The position numbers were made by a program, and so were the translations under genes. From positions 91,968 through 155,967 of the forward strand of contig NZ_LODL01000013.1 of assembly GCF_001551835.1 (NCBI RefSeq): 64,000 nt of DNA, read 5' to 3'. Numbering within the stretch: the first letter of the stretch is position 1; each line of letters starts with the position of its first letter. This DNA comes from Dechloromonas denitrificans. Lineage in GTDB: Bacteria; Pseudomonadota; Gammaproteobacteria; Burkholderiales; Rhodocyclaceae. Below are positions 52,104 through 61,596 of the stretch, piece by piece. The notes beneath the pieces are model-generated. The model searched no databases. It was given only the letters and a program-made list of their open reading frames with translations, and was not told the DNA's origin.

Positions 52104-53759
52104 TTAATATACGAAGAAAACGCTTCCGATGATGGCGTTTTCCGTATAAGGGTTGTTGGCACTGTCAAATTCGGAACGGCGGGCACTAAGTGCTCCAGTA
52201 GTCTTGGTTCCAAGCTTGGTGGATAGGTTGATCTGATAGATCGTCGTTGTGGCCTTGAGATTTCCAGTGCCTGAAATGGTGCCTGAATTAGTGCTTTCCT
52301 GGCGCGAGGCAAGCGCATTCAGATTGGAAATTTCGCTGAGTCGGTGTGAATAATTCAGGCTAAAACCTCGCTGCCGAACAATGTTGCTTTGTGAAAAGTC
52401 ATCATTGCTACTTGTTGATGCCAAGGCCGACTGATCTTCACCTTGGCTAACCATAAGCGTGATCGTATTTCGAATTCCGGTGAGCGTTAGACCAAGCTGT
52501 TGCCTGCGCTGGACGGTGGCACGGGAGGTCAGGAAGCTACTGGTGACTTGAGTGTTAGCCGGAACGCCAAAGGTGCTATAGATGGCATTAGCGATGGCAC
52601 TTTCTTTCGCACCGGGAGGCATGCTGGCATAAGGCTCGACATTTGCCAGCAAGGGGTAAAACAGATCGTATACGGTTCCAAAGCCGACAGTTGTGAATTG
52701 GTTCGGCAGAACCGAAACATCCCTTGTATCGGAGAAACGGATGCTGCTCCTTGGGAAACGATGGCTGAAGCTTACATTGTGACCATCACCAAAGAATCGA
52801 CGTTCCTTGAAGGCTGATATCTGAGTACGCTCAGTCGGATTCCAGTCAAAGCCATAGCCATAGGTATCATTGGTTTTTTGGTCTACCGATGCGTAGTTAT
52901 TCGACTCCTGGCCGGCACTGCCGGAAACTCTGAACTGTGGGGATAGCGAATAAGTCAGCATGCCCCGAATACGTTCAGAATCAGTGTCACGTCCGCGTGT
53001 GTAATCGACGCTTTGTTGGCTGCCATCTATTGTCCACTTCAAATTCTGAAATGGGGTAGAACCACGAAGTTGGCCAATCCATTCCGATATATTGGTGTCC
53101 GATACTGCCGATGCATCAGATCGCGTTGTCGAAAGGTTGTAGCGCAGCAAGTAGTCAACAAGTCCTCCTGCCTGGCCACGAATATAGGGCGAGAGCCTGT
53201 AGGTGGCGGTTTCCGTGACGTTATTGTTGATTGTCGAATTGCTGGGGGACTGAGGGCCAAATGCAGAGATTGCCTGTTGCGCAATGAGGGCACTGAAGTC
53301 AAGAAATAGCCATTTTTCGACCGCCTCAAAAGTGCCGAATGTATTCAACGAGTTCTGAGTTTGATTGTAGCCAGACTCCCGCGCATAGAATAAGCCGCGC
53401 AAGGTGTAATCCAGATAGGCTTTTAGGCGAGCGGTTCTCGCTTCAACACGAATGCCAGGGGAGATTTCGGTTGTAAAGTCGCCTTGTTTATTATTGTTGC
53501 TGGCGTTGACGTTTACATTATCGCTATAGGTTTCGGTTAAACCGATTCTGGGGGTGATGACCCAGGCCCGCCCTTGCGATGCCGAGTTGCCTAAACCTGA
53601 AGATGGGGGTTGGGTAGCAGCGGCGGCATTTGTGGCTGAGAAGGCAGAGCCGGAGTCGGAACCAGTGCTAACACCTTGAGCGAGAGCTAGTGAGCAAAAG
53701 CAACAGAGTCCAATAAGCGATGCTGGCTGTACAATTTTTATTCTTTTCCTAGCTCTCAT
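52104..53759 (-). CDS. PEP-CTERM system outer-membrane beta-barrel protein
   Basis: A 551-residue protein with a signal peptide (cleaved after LALAQ, about residue 27) and a long series of alternating beta strands with aromatic ends (for example the C-terminal AIIGSVFFVY, ending in Tyr). It matches the exosortase-system outer-membrane barrel family (TIGR03016), likely the secretion channel for the polysaccharide. The start ATG at 53759 lies inside the end of the kinase gene (11-base overlap); upstream in-frame ATGs come from the kinase's Gly-Tyr repeat. Confidence 0.9.
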   Translation of the reverse strand: MRARKRIKIVQPASLIGLCCFCSLALAQGVSTGSDSGSAFSATNAAAATQPPSSGLGNSASQGRAWVITPRIGLTETYSDNVNVNASNNNKQGDFTTEISPGIRVEARTARLKAYLDYTLRGLFYARESGYNQTQNSLNTFGTFEAVEKWLFLDFSALIAQQAISAFGPQSPSNSTINNNVTETATYRLSPYIRGQAGGLVDYLLRYNLSTTRSDASAVSDTNISEWIGQLRGSTPFQNLKWTIDGSQQSVDYTRGRDTDSERIRGMLTYSLSPQFRVSGSAGQESNNYASVDQKTNDTYGYGFDWNPTERTQISAFKERRFFGDGHNVSFSHRFPRSSIRFSDTRDVSVLPNQFTTVGFGTVYDLFYPLLANVEPYASMPPGAKESAIANAIYSTFGVPANTQVTSSFLTSRATVQRRQQLGLTLTGIRNTITLMVSQGEDQSALASTSSNDDFSQSNIVRQRGFSLNYSHRLSEISNLNALASRQESTNSGTISGTGNLKATTTIYQINLSTKLGTKTTGALSARRSEFDSANNPYTENAIIGSVFFVY

Positions 53760-54690
53760 TTCCATACCCATATCCGTAGCCATACCCGTAACCATATCCA
53801 TCTCCGGCAGTTTGGCGGGATTGGTTGAGAACCATCATTTTGACTGGGCAGGCATCGATAGTCGAAACCGCTTGTTTAACTGCTGCTTGGGTTGTTTGCG
53901 CCGCATTGACCACCATTACAACTTGCCCCATATGTGTTGCTAAAGCGCGAGCTTCGGTAGTGAGTAACAAAGGGGGGGAGTCGAAAATGATGATCCGGTC
54001 ACTGTATCGCCGGGACATGTCATCCAGTAAGCGAACCATTGCATCACTGGCTAGGAGTTCTGTTGCGCGAGGGTGTTGCGTGCCACTTGGTAGGATAGAA
54101 AGTTTGTCAATATTGGTTCGCATTAGTACGCTTGAGATGTCGACAGAATTGTTGTCGACAACATCCAAAAGACCAGGGGCGGGGGGGAGACCCAGCATGT
54201 TTAGAATTGATGGGCGTGCAACATCTGCGTCGACCAGCATAACCGTGTTGTCGAGTTCCATGGCAATACTGATGGCCAGATTGATGGCTGTAAAACTTTT
54301 ACCTTCGCCTGGCAAGGCGCTGGTAATCATGATCAGATTCCCGTTTGTAATCTGGGTTGCGCTCCGCCCCATGGCATTTGCTATGAGGGGGCGCTTTATA
54401 ACCCGGTATTCGTCTGCTAACTGGCTACGGGTAGCATGAGGAACAAGTAGCCCAGAGGCCGCTATCGCCTCAAGGTTAAGGTCTACGCGTTTGCCTCGCG
54501 GATGGGGTGGGGCGCTCGAAATCGTGGTATCGGCCTGGCGGCTTGGTGACGGCTCGCCCTGAAAGCTATCCGTAATTGGCGAGGGATGAGACTCGGGGGC
54601 GGGCTTTAATTGGGGTTTGTCTTCTGGCAGTTCAACACCGGCCTGCCGGAGTTGCTCAAGACGTTTGGCTGCTTGTTCAATCAGACTCAT
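53749..54690 (-). CDS. XrtA-associated tyrosine autokinase (BY-kinase)
   Basis: A 313-residue bacterial tyrosine kinase cytoplasmic domain. Walker A ALPGEGKSF is at residues 125-133, Walker A' MLVDADVARP and Walker B IIIFDSPPLL follow. The C-terminus has six tyrosines alternating with glycine (299-309), the phosphorylation cluster, encoded by a hexanucleotide repeat. It works with the chain-length protein encoded just upstream (TIGR03018/03007 pair) to control polymer length and export. Confidence 0.95.
   Translation of the reverse strand: MSLIEQAAKRLEQLRQAGVELPEDKPQLKPAPESHPSPITDSFQGEPSPSRQADTTISSAPPHPRGKRVDLNLEAIAASGLLVPHATRSQLADEYRVIKRPLIANAMGRSATQITNGNLIMITSALPGEGKSFTAINLAISIAMELDNTVMLVDADVARPSILNMLGLPPAPGLLDVVDNNSVDISSVLMRTNIDKLSILPSGTQHPRATELLASDAMVRLLDDMSRRYSDRIIIFDSPPLLLTTEARALATHMGQVVMVVNAAQTTQAAVKQAVSTIDACPVKMMVLNQSRQTAGDGYGYGYGYGYGYGNES
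53762..53797. repeat. Six-unit hexanucleotide repeat encoding the kinase Gly-Tyr tail
   Basis: Six 6-bp units (CCATAC, CCATAT, CCGTAG, CCATAC, CCGTAA, CCATAT on the plus strand) encode alternating Gly-Tyr. Gain or loss of a unit would change the tyrosine number without shifting the frame, and also the distance to the next start codon. Confidence 0.8.
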
Positions 54691-54699
54691 CGAATAACC

Positions 54700-56259
54700 T
54701 CAGGCAGCGCGTTGGGAGAGAAAAGTTAGCATCGCGATACCTGCACCATAAGCAATAACAAGCCCCGCTGTGGCCAATAAGAAGCGGTGAAGGCTGGTGC
54801 GCTCCTTAGTGCGACGTGCTTCGTTGGGGATCAAGGAAACAGTGCCGAGCAAAGGAAGTCCTGTGACATCACGCAATGTTTTTCCATCGAAAAATACAGG
54901 TCTAATCTGGCTGGCTATAAAGGCGGCAAAAAGGCCGGTAACAAGTGCAAGAACGAGGCCTGTCGGTAACAAAATCAAACGGTTGGGGGCAACGGGGTTG
55001 GGGGAAGCGCGTGGTGGGTCAATTAGACGAAAGTCTGCGACCGAGCCGGCTGATTCCAGATCGCCAGACAACTCCGCTGACTCTCTACGGGTGACCAACT
55101 GTTCATAGTTCTTTTTGTGGATATCGTAGTCGCGATTGAGTTGAGTGTATTCAGCCTCAAGTTGTGGCTGGGTCTTCAGCAAGTCAACGGCGCGCCGATA
55201 GCGTGATTCGTATTCGGAAACTCGGGCGCGCAATGAGGCAACGTTGGCTTCAGATTCAGCCAAAGAAACCTTTAATTGCTGATAAACAGGGTTGTTGCTT
55301 ACCGAAGATCCTGGGTTGGCGGCAGCGAACTTCTTGCGGGCGATGAGTTCCTGCCTTTTTTGATCCTCTAGGTCTTTGATCAGGCGCCGAGCGCCAACAA
55401 CATCAGGGTGCTGATCTGTGTAGCGTTGCAGAAGGTTGTCGAGGTTTCTTTTTTGCGTGTCTATCCGCCCATCTATTTCCGGCAGCGATACACCTGAGTC
55501 AGCGCCAGGTGCTTCGGGGAGCAGTACGGGTTCTTCACCGACAATCTGGCGCCGCATGGCATCCCGGGAGTTCTCAGCTTCCCGCAGTGCCAGGCGGGAA
55601 CTGTTCAGCATATTGGTGAGTTCTGACAAATGCTCCGTGCTGTTTTTGCCGTCAGCGGTGTATAAATCCACATTGCGGAGCTTGAACTCCTTAAGGCGCC
55701 CCTCGGCATCCTGAAGCTTTTTCTCGTAATTCCGAATCTGCTCATCAATGAACTTCCGAGCCGAGTCAGAGTCTTGGCGTTTGTCTCCAAGGCTGGATTC
55801 CACGAAAATTGAAACTAGCGCTTGTACGACACGTTGAGCTTTGCCAGGGTCGCTATCCCTATAGGCAATGGTATAGAGATTATCGCGACCGACACTGGAA
55901 ATAGTCAGCGTTTTGGTCAGGCGCTCCGTGAGCGCCTCCCGTTCTGCCTTGCCGTTGAGGTTTAGGTCGAGATCGGCCATGCGAATCAGTTTTTCGACAT
56001 TGGGCCGGCTAATCAATGTCCGACTAAGCATCATGACTTGCTGTTCGACATTGGGCTGGACAGCCAGGCCTGACATCAAGGGCTTGAGGATCGATTGGGT
56101 ATCGACAAATATTCTGGCGGAGGCTTCGTATTTGTCAGGGATGCGCAAAATTACACCGGCAGCTATTGCACCAACCACCCAAGCAACCAGCATTCCCAGT
56201 CGGCGATGCTGCCACGTCGCGCGTAGGATAACCAAAGCCTGGCGGAGAATCTCTTCCAT
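54700..56259 (-). CDS. Polysaccharide chain-length determinant, XrtA-associated
   Basis: A 519-residue Wzz-type inner-membrane protein. An N-terminal helix near residues 22-42 and a C-terminal helix pair (about 425-445 and 492-514) flank a long coiled-coil periplasmic domain (150-400). The proline-rich RLIDPPRASPNPVAPNRLI precedes the second helix, as is usual. It partners the tyrosine kinase encoded ten bases downstream (TIGR03007 family). Confidence 0.93.
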   Translation of the reverse strand: MEEILRQALVILRATWQHRRLGMLVAWVVGAIAAGVILRIPDKYEASARIFVDTQSILKPLMSGLAVQPNVEQQVMMLSRTLISRPNVEKLIRMADLDLNLNGKAEREALTERLTKTLTISSVGRDNLYTIAYRDSDPGKAQRVVQALVSIFVESSLGDKRQDSDSARKFIDEQIRNYEKKLQDAEGRLKEFKLRNVDLYTADGKNSTEHLSELTNMLNSSRLALREAENSRDAMRRQIVGEEPVLLPEAPGADSGVSLPEIDGRIDTQKRNLDNLLQRYTDQHPDVVGARRLIKDLEDQKRQELIARKKFAAANPGSSVSNNPVYQQLKVSLAESEANVASLRARVSEYESRYRRAVDLLKTQPQLEAEYTQLNRDYDIHKKNYEQLVTRRESAELSGDLESAGSVADFRLIDPPRASPNPVAPNRLILLPTGLVLALVTGLFAAFIASQIRPVFFDGKTLRDVTGLPLLGTVSLIPNEARRTKERTSLHRFLLATAGLVIAYGAGIAMLTFLSQRAA

Positions 56260-56318
56260 CTATGAGTCCAAACGAATGGCCGTCCTAGGGGGCGGACGGC
56301 TCTGGTTTATTGGGATGT

Positions 56319-56942
56319 TCAGAACCAGCTTTGCGGGATGATTAGAACATCGCCAGGTTTCATTTCGACGTTGGCGGAAACATCGCCTCGCTTAACGAGA
56401 TCCTTCAGCCTTACAGTGTATTGGGCATTGTTTTCTGACGTACGCAGGATGGTTGCATGGTTGCCATCGGCGAAATCAGTAATTCCTCCGACTGCAATCA
56501 TTACGTCAAGGATCGTCATTTTCTGTTTGTAGGCCAAGATCTGAGGTTTCGCCGCCTCACCGATTACACGGATTTGTTCACTGTAGGGGCCAACGAAACC
56601 GGTGACAATGACTGTCACCACCGGGTCACGAATAAATTTTCCGAGTTCCTTTTCGATATCGCGAGCTAAGCTGGTGGAGTCCTTGCCCATGGCATTGAGG
56701 TCGTCTATCAGCGGCGCAGAGATTTTGCCATCAGGGCGAACTGGTACCGACATCGAGAGTTCCGGGTTACGCCAGACTACGATATTGAGATTGTCGCCGG
56801 GGCCAATTTTGTAGCTGTAGTCGGCGGACGCAGCTGCGCTAGGAGCTGGCGGATGACTGGAGCAGGCTCCCAATGTCACTGCGGCAAGCGCTACCAAGAA
56901 GAATTTGGAAAGCGACAAGGCGGTTTGACGAGTCTTTGACAT
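56319..56942 (-). CDS. Polysaccharide export lipoprotein, XrtA-associated (Wza-like)
   Basis: A 207-residue lipoprotein. The signal peptide ends in LGAC (Cys27 or so); the following Poly_export domain starts with YKIGPGDNLNIVVWRNPELS, and a SLBB-like domain GFVGPYSEQIRVIGEA follows. It forms the periplasmic part of the export channel (TIGR03027). ATG 56942 is preferred because GAGG lies nine bases before it and a lipoprotein signal starts there. It is the first gene of the long operon to 29812. Confidence 0.92.
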   Translation of the reverse strand: MSKTRQTALSLSKFFLVALAAVTLGACSSHPPAPSAAASADYSYKIGPGDNLNIVVWRNPELSMSVPVRPDGKISAPLIDDLNAMGKDSTSLARDIEKELGKFIRDPVVTVIVTGFVGPYSEQIRVIGEAAKPQILAYKQKMTILDVMIAVGGITDFADGNHATILRTSENNAQYTVRLKDLVKRGDVSANVEMKPGDVLIIPQSWF

Positions 56943-57027
56943 AAGTTTTCCCTCAATCATGTGGCAGGAGCGCCTGCTCAGGTAAATCAATAGAGCATAA
57001 TAATAGCGGAAAGTAGGTGAAGGTTAC

Positions 57028-57062
57028 GTGAAAGAACTGGTGTTCCTGAGGAACTATTTCAC
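57028..57062. other. Nested stem-loop between permease and export lipoprotein genes
   Basis: Outer arms GTGAAA (57028-57033) and TTTCAC (57057-57062) enclose a second perfect stem GTTCC-TGA-GGAAC (57042-57054). There is no T-run, so it is not a standard terminator. It lies just upstream of the start of the 27-kb polysaccharide operon and may end the permease transcript or act on the leader. Confidence 0.4.
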
Positions 57063-57068
57063 AGCGGA

Positions 57069-58301
57069 CTACACTCCGTGACGTAGGGCGTCGGTAATGT
57101 TTAGTTTTGATGCTCGGTGAGCAGGTAGAACAGAAGCCAGAAAGGTTGCGAAAAATCCAATACCTCCTGAAACTAGTGCCATCGTAAAATTTAGGCGAAT
57201 TTGGGCCGTATAGCCAAGATTTGAGTTGGGAGGGGGCGGCATTTCAATACCTATGCTTGAAATGATGAGGGCAAAAACTAAGCCAAGAGTGATGCCGAGT
57301 AGTGCTCCAAATAAACCAAGTAAAGCGCTTTCAGTCATGATCAGTGCGAATACGCTCCCGGGTGTTTCCCCAAGGGCCAATAATGTTCCGAACTCTCGGG
57401 TTCTTTCAAACAAGGTCATGTTTACGCTGTTGGCGACGCTAAGCAGGACCATGAAAAAAATGATAAGGCGCAATACTCCGAATTGAGCATCGTAGAGTTG
57501 AACTGTTTTTTCATAGAAGTCAGATAGCTCACGCCAAGTCGAAAGTTCAAGACCATAGGTTTTGACTGGTGCTCGGATGGCTTGTGCAATGATGTCAGTT
57601 TCCGCTGTCTGGGAAAGGGAGATGACTAACAGGTGTGAAGATTGAGTATCGAGCAATTCCCGCGTGGCCGTCATCGGAATGCGTACTGCCCTGGCATCGA
57701 ATTCTTTAGAAAAGCTTTGAAAAACCCCAATTACTTGAAAATCTAGTGTATTTACTGCGCCTTGAGCCAAACTGATCAGAAGCGTTACCCGGTCTCCGAT
57801 TTTTAGGTTCAGGGTGCGCGCTACACCTTGACCAACAACAATCCCATCCGTGTCTTTGTCGGTTAGCGCTCTGCCTTCGATATATCGCATGAAGCTTCCG
57901 ATTTTAGCTTCACCGTCAGGTTCGATGCCGTCACCAATTATTCCCAGATCGCGTTTGCCGTTGTTTAGCATCCCAGAGAAATTTATTCGAGTAACGATCT
58001 GCTCTATTGCGGGAAGCGTTGTCAATGAACGTTTGATCTCATCCACTTGTTCGATCATGTGATTTTCTGGCGTTCGTGTTCGCGTTGCCCAAAAGCCTTG
58101 ACGTGCTAATTGGATGTGTCCTGTTTGGGAATGAATAGTCGCTTCTCCAAGTTGGACAAAGATGTCTTGCACAAATCCGCCTGCCAGCATCAGGCTGGCG
58201 ACACCAAGACTGATTGCTGCCATTGTCCCGGCTGTGCGTGCTCTGTGACGTAGCAGATTACGCAGTGCAAGCGAAAAGCCTCGAAAAGTACGGATGTTCA
58301 T
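57069..58301 (-). CDS. FtsX/MacB-type ABC transporter permease
   Basis: A 410-residue inner-membrane protein with an N-terminal helix (about 20-42), a large periplasmic domain, and three C-terminal helices (about 270-400), the LolC/MacB/FtsX layout. The start ATG at 58301 overlaps the upstream permease stop as ATGA. Together they look like the two permease subunits of a lipoprotein- or substrate-extracting transporter. No ATPase partner is encoded in the window. Confidence 0.87.
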   Translation of the reverse strand: MNIRTFRGFSLALRNLLRHRARTAGTMAAISLGVASLMLAGGFVQDIFVQLGEATIHSQTGHIQLARQGFWATRTRTPENHMIEQVDEIKRSLTTLPAIEQIVTRINFSGMLNNGKRDLGIIGDGIEPDGEAKIGSFMRYIEGRALTDKDTDGIVVGQGVARTLNLKIGDRVTLLISLAQGAVNTLDFQVIGVFQSFSKEFDARAVRIPMTATRELLDTQSSHLLVISLSQTAETDIIAQAIRAPVKTYGLELSTWRELSDFYEKTVQLYDAQFGVLRLIIFFMVLLSVANSVNMTLFERTREFGTLLALGETPGSVFALIMTESALLGLFGALLGITLGLVFALIISSIGIEMPPPPNSNLGYTAQIRLNFTMALVSGGIGFFATFLASVLPAHRASKLNITDALRHGV

Positions 58302-59527
58302 TGGTTGCACCGCAGTGCATCAACTACGTTCATTCGACTAGCCTTCCATGCGGGCATGATGCTGGCGATTAGTGTGGTAACAAAGGCTAGAAGCAATGCA
58401 TCCAAAGCCAGATTTGCAGTAACAGCTATCGCTGCCGTAAAGCCGGTATCCATCCCTGGTGGAGGGGGCATGGGGATTCCAATGATCGAAAGTGCTTCAG
58501 CAATTCCGTATCCCAGTGCAACTCCTATTAGGCCGCCAATGGCTCCTATCAGTACCCCTTCAATGATGAACATACGCAGTATTTCGGAGCGCCGTGACCC
58601 TGTAGCCATGATTGTGCCAATTTCTGTTGTGCGTTCAAGAACGCTCATGGTCTGGGTATTGGATATGGTCAGGATAATAATTACCGCGATGATCATTTTC
58701 ATCAGGTTGACCTGTTTGCCAAACAAAACGACAGTTTTGTTATAGAAGTCCGCTAGATCGGTCCACGGAATAACTTCAAAATTTGTACTGGAAAGTGTTT
58801 GTCGAAGTTGCGTGGTAGCGTGGGGTGTTTTTTTCGTATTGTCCAAAAGAAGAACCCAGCTGGTTGCACTTTTTACGCGCATCAATTTGCGAGCCAGGTC
58901 GATTGGGAGGCGTAGTGCGGTGTCGTCAAATTCCTTGGCTGCGGTAAAAAAGGTTCCCGAAACTTTGACTTCAATGGCGTTTGGGGTTCCGTTGGCAGCA
59001 GTTACCAGCAGGACGGTCGTGTCACCTGCTGAAACCCCCAGATTCTTTGCCAGGCCTTCGCCCAGAAGAACCGATTTTTCATCTGATTTTTCAAGATTTT
59101 TGCCGGTGCGAATATGGATTTGATCACTAATTACGGATTCGCGCTCAGGTTCAATTCCCTCACCTATGAAACTGATTGTTGCATCTCCATGGCTAAGCAG
59201 GCCGCTGAATGCAAGGCGTTGGGCAACATTGACGATGCCGGGGGTCTGTTCGATATTTTGCAGTTCGCGTGAGTCTGCTGGAAGAAGAAAATTGTAGGGA
59301 TCAGCTATACCTTTTTCCATGTATCCGGGCTTGACGATCTGAATATGTCCCAACTGTGAGCGAATTGTGGATTCGCGCATGCTTGCAAAGATCCATTCAA
59401 TAAAACCACCGGCTAGCAGATACGCAATGACACCACAGGCAACCGTCAGAAGGGCAACCAAGGTCCGATTTTTATTGCGCCTCAGGTTTCGGATGGCAAT
59501 CCGTAACTCGGTAATTAAATTGCTCAT
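58298..59527 (-). CDS. FtsX/MacB-type ABC transporter permease
   Basis: A 409-residue paralogue of the neighbouring permease with the same layout: a helix at about 22-42, a periplasmic domain, and three C-terminal helices. Conserved family segments include RTLVALLTVACG near the N-terminus, VLERTTEIGTIMATGSRR before the later helices, and MNVVDALR at the end. ATG 59527 gives the normal start; the frame is open to 59578 into the divergent promoter. Coupled to the next gene by ATGA. Confidence 0.87.
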   Translation of the reverse strand: MSNLITELRIAIRNLRRNKNRTLVALLTVACGVIAYLLAGGFIEWIFASMRESTIRSQLGHIQIVKPGYMEKGIADPYNFLLPADSRELQNIEQTPGIVNVAQRLAFSGLLSHGDATISFIGEGIEPERESVISDQIHIRTGKNLEKSDEKSVLLGEGLAKNLGVSAGDTTVLLVTAANGTPNAIEVKVSGTFFTAAKEFDDTALRLPIDLARKLMRVKSATSWVLLLDNTKKTPHATTQLRQTLSSTNFEVIPWTDLADFYNKTVVLFGKQVNLMKMIIAVIIILTISNTQTMSVLERTTEIGTIMATGSRRSEILRMFIIEGVLIGAIGGLIGVALGYGIAEALSIIGIPMPPPPGMDTGFTAAIAVTANLALDALLLAFVTTLIASIMPAWKASRMNVVDALRCNQ

Positions 59528-59600
59528 TGGCGCCGTTAGAAGCTTCGGGTAATGTAGTTGTATTGATTCTAATACCAAACATACTTGATCTGGAGGCGCG

Positions 59601-60473
59601 ATGGGAGTCTTTAATTATGACGAGGCATTTTCCAGAAATATCGGTTGGGTAACAGAAGCCGAGCAGCAAAAGTTGCGGCAATCTCGTGTGGCCATCGGGG
59701 GGCTCGGAGGGGTGGGGGGCGTTCATTTGCTGACTTTGGCGCGCCTTGGGATTGGACAATTCTCGATTGCTGATTTCGATGTGTTTGATATTGTCAATTT
59801 CAATCGTCAGGTGGGGGCCGTGGTCAGTACGATTGGCCAGCCGAAAATTAACGTACTGGCCGATATGGCTCGCGAAATCAATCCGGAGGTTGATCTCAGC
59901 TTGTTTCCTGAGGGCGTAAAAACGGAGTCCCTTGATAGCTTTTTGGATGGGGTTGATGTCTATGTAGATGGTTTGGATTTTTTTGCTTTTTCAGCCCGGC
60001 GTGCAACCTTCTCTGCGTGTGAGAAAAAGGGAATTCCGATTGTTACTGCTGCGCCGCTGGGCTTGGGTGTTGCGCTACTGGCATTTGGGCCGGGGGGGAT
60101 GTCATATGAGGATTACTTTGGGTTCAGTGGATGCGACGAGGACGAGATGGCTATTCGATTTCTCGTTGGCTTGTCTCCTGCAATGCTCCAGCGAGGCTAT
60201 GTGGTTGACGCCACTAGAGTGAATCTGACCGAGCGTCGCGGGCCCTCTAGTATTGCTGCCTGCCAGCTTTGTGCCGGGGTGGTGGCAGTAGAGACTTTGA
60301 AGCTCCTGTTGGGCAGAGGTGGTGTGAAATATGCGCCATGGGGAAGTCAGTTTGATGCTTACCGAATGCAATATTCGCGTACCTGGCGCCCGGGGGGGTA
60401 CAAAAATCCATTGCAGCGTTTGATGCGTGGTTTGGTTAGACGGCAATTAGCGAAAATGACCCAGGGTAGATAA
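59601..60473 (+). CDS. ThiF/MoeB-family adenylyltransferase-like protein
   Basis: A 290-residue protein of the E1-like superfamily. The nucleotide-binding loop GGLGGVGG is at residues 33-40 and Asp58 in SIADFDVFD follows, with NFNRQVGA as in MoeB/ThiF. CQLCAG near residue 238 is the only Cys pair. These proteins activate a C-terminal carboxylate with ATP. The adjacent gene encodes a nitroreductase-like protein and starts one base after this stop, so they act together. A CTGGAGG ribosome binding site precedes the ATG. Confidence 0.88.
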   Translation: MGVFNYDEAFSRNIGWVTEAEQQKLRQSRVAIGGLGGVGGVHLLTLARLGIGQFSIADFDVFDIVNFNRQVGAVVSTIGQPKINVLADMAREINPEVDLSLFPEGVKTESLDSFLDGVDVYVDGLDFFAFSARRATFSACEKKGIPIVTAAPLGLGVALLAFGPGGMSYEDYFGFSGCDEDEMAIRFLVGLSPAMLQRGYVVDATRVNLTERRGPSSIAACQLCAGVVAVETLKLLLGRGGVKYAPWGSQFDAYRMQYSRTWRPGGYKNPLQRLMRGLVRRQLAKMTQGR

Positions 60474-60474
60474 A

Positions 60475-61548
60475 ATGAATCGAGATACCTTAGTTCAGAT
60501 ACTTGACTTGGCTCGTTGGGCACCCAGCGGGGACAACACGCAGCCATGGCGTTTCGAGATCGTGACTGATAACCACATAGCCATTCATGGCTATGACACT
60601 CGCGATCACGTGATTTATGATTTTGAAGGGCGTCCTAGCCAGATGGCGCATGGGGCACTTCTTGAAACTTTACGTATTGCCGCAAGCGGTTTTCAAATTT
60701 CGACGGAGTGGCAGGTTCGGCCGAGATGTGCCGAAAATGCTCCGATCTACGATGTGTTACTGACCCCAAAACCTGATTTGCCGGCGGACCCACTGCTGCC
60801 ATACATAGAACAACGGGTTGTACAGCGGCGTCCAATGCGCACTACGCCACTTAGTTATTCACAACGCGAGAGTCTTGCAAATGCAGCCGGTCCCAACTAT
60901 TCGGTCCAGTTTTTTGAGCATTCCCGTGATCGACTTCAGGTGGCTAGCTTGCTTTGGGATAACGCCTACATTCGATTGACTTGCCCGGAGGCTTTTCCTG
61001 TTCATCGAGACATTATTGAATGGGGGGTACGCTTCAGCAAAGATCGCTTGCCGGAAGAGGCTATCGGTGTTGATCCGCTAACGGCAAAGCTGATGAAATG
61101 GGTGATGGCAAGTTGGAAAAGAGTGGAATTTTTTAATCACTACCTGATGGGAACGATAGCCCCTCGCATTCAACTTGATTTCATCCCGGCAATGGCTTGT
61201 GCGGCCCATCTATTACTTCGGCCTCGAAGGCCCCCGATTACACTAGAGGACTACGTTGAGAGTGGGATTGCAATGCAGCGCATTTGGCTCACCGCTACCG
61301 CCAATGCTCTGTATTTGCAGCCAGAGATGACTCCTGTGATATTTCGATGGTACGCCAAGGCTGCTAGGGAAATATCGGCTGACTCAAAAATTAATGATGC
61401 GGTCTCCCTTTTAGCTTCACGATTTGATGCGCTTGTCGGTGTTTCGCCAGTGGAGCCATTTGCCTTCTTTTGCCGGGTGGGTCGGTCAGCAAAACCATGG
61501 TCGAGGTCTTTACGCAAGGACTTGAGTCAGCTCATGGTGAATGGATGA
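60475..61548 (+). CDS. Nitroreductase-like flavoprotein
   Basis: A 357-residue protein starting with ILDLARWAPSGDNTQPWRFEI, the FMN-binding signature of nitroreductases, and containing MQRIWLTATANALYLQPE typical of the C-terminal flavin loop. It is longer than simple nitroreductases and resembles the Acg-type or MoeY-like group. It forms a pair with the ThiF-like gene. The substrate is unknown. Confidence 0.85.
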   Translation: MNRDTLVQILDLARWAPSGDNTQPWRFEIVTDNHIAIHGYDTRDHVIYDFEGRPSQMAHGALLETLRIAASGFQISTEWQVRPRCAENAPIYDVLLTPKPDLPADPLLPYIEQRVVQRRPMRTTPLSYSQRESLANAAGPNYSVQFFEHSRDRLQVASLLWDNAYIRLTCPEAFPVHRDIIEWGVRFSKDRLPEEAIGVDPLTAKLMKWVMASWKRVEFFNHYLMGTIAPRIQLDFIPAMACAAHLLLRPRRPPITLEDYVESGIAMQRIWLTATANALYLQPEMTPVIFRWYAKAAREISADSKINDAVSLLASRFDALVGVSPVEPFAFFCRVGRSAKPWSRSLRKDLSQLMVNG

Positions 61549-61596
61549 GTCGGTGCTCGGAGAGCAGATACTGCTGTTGATATTTTGCCAAACGTA

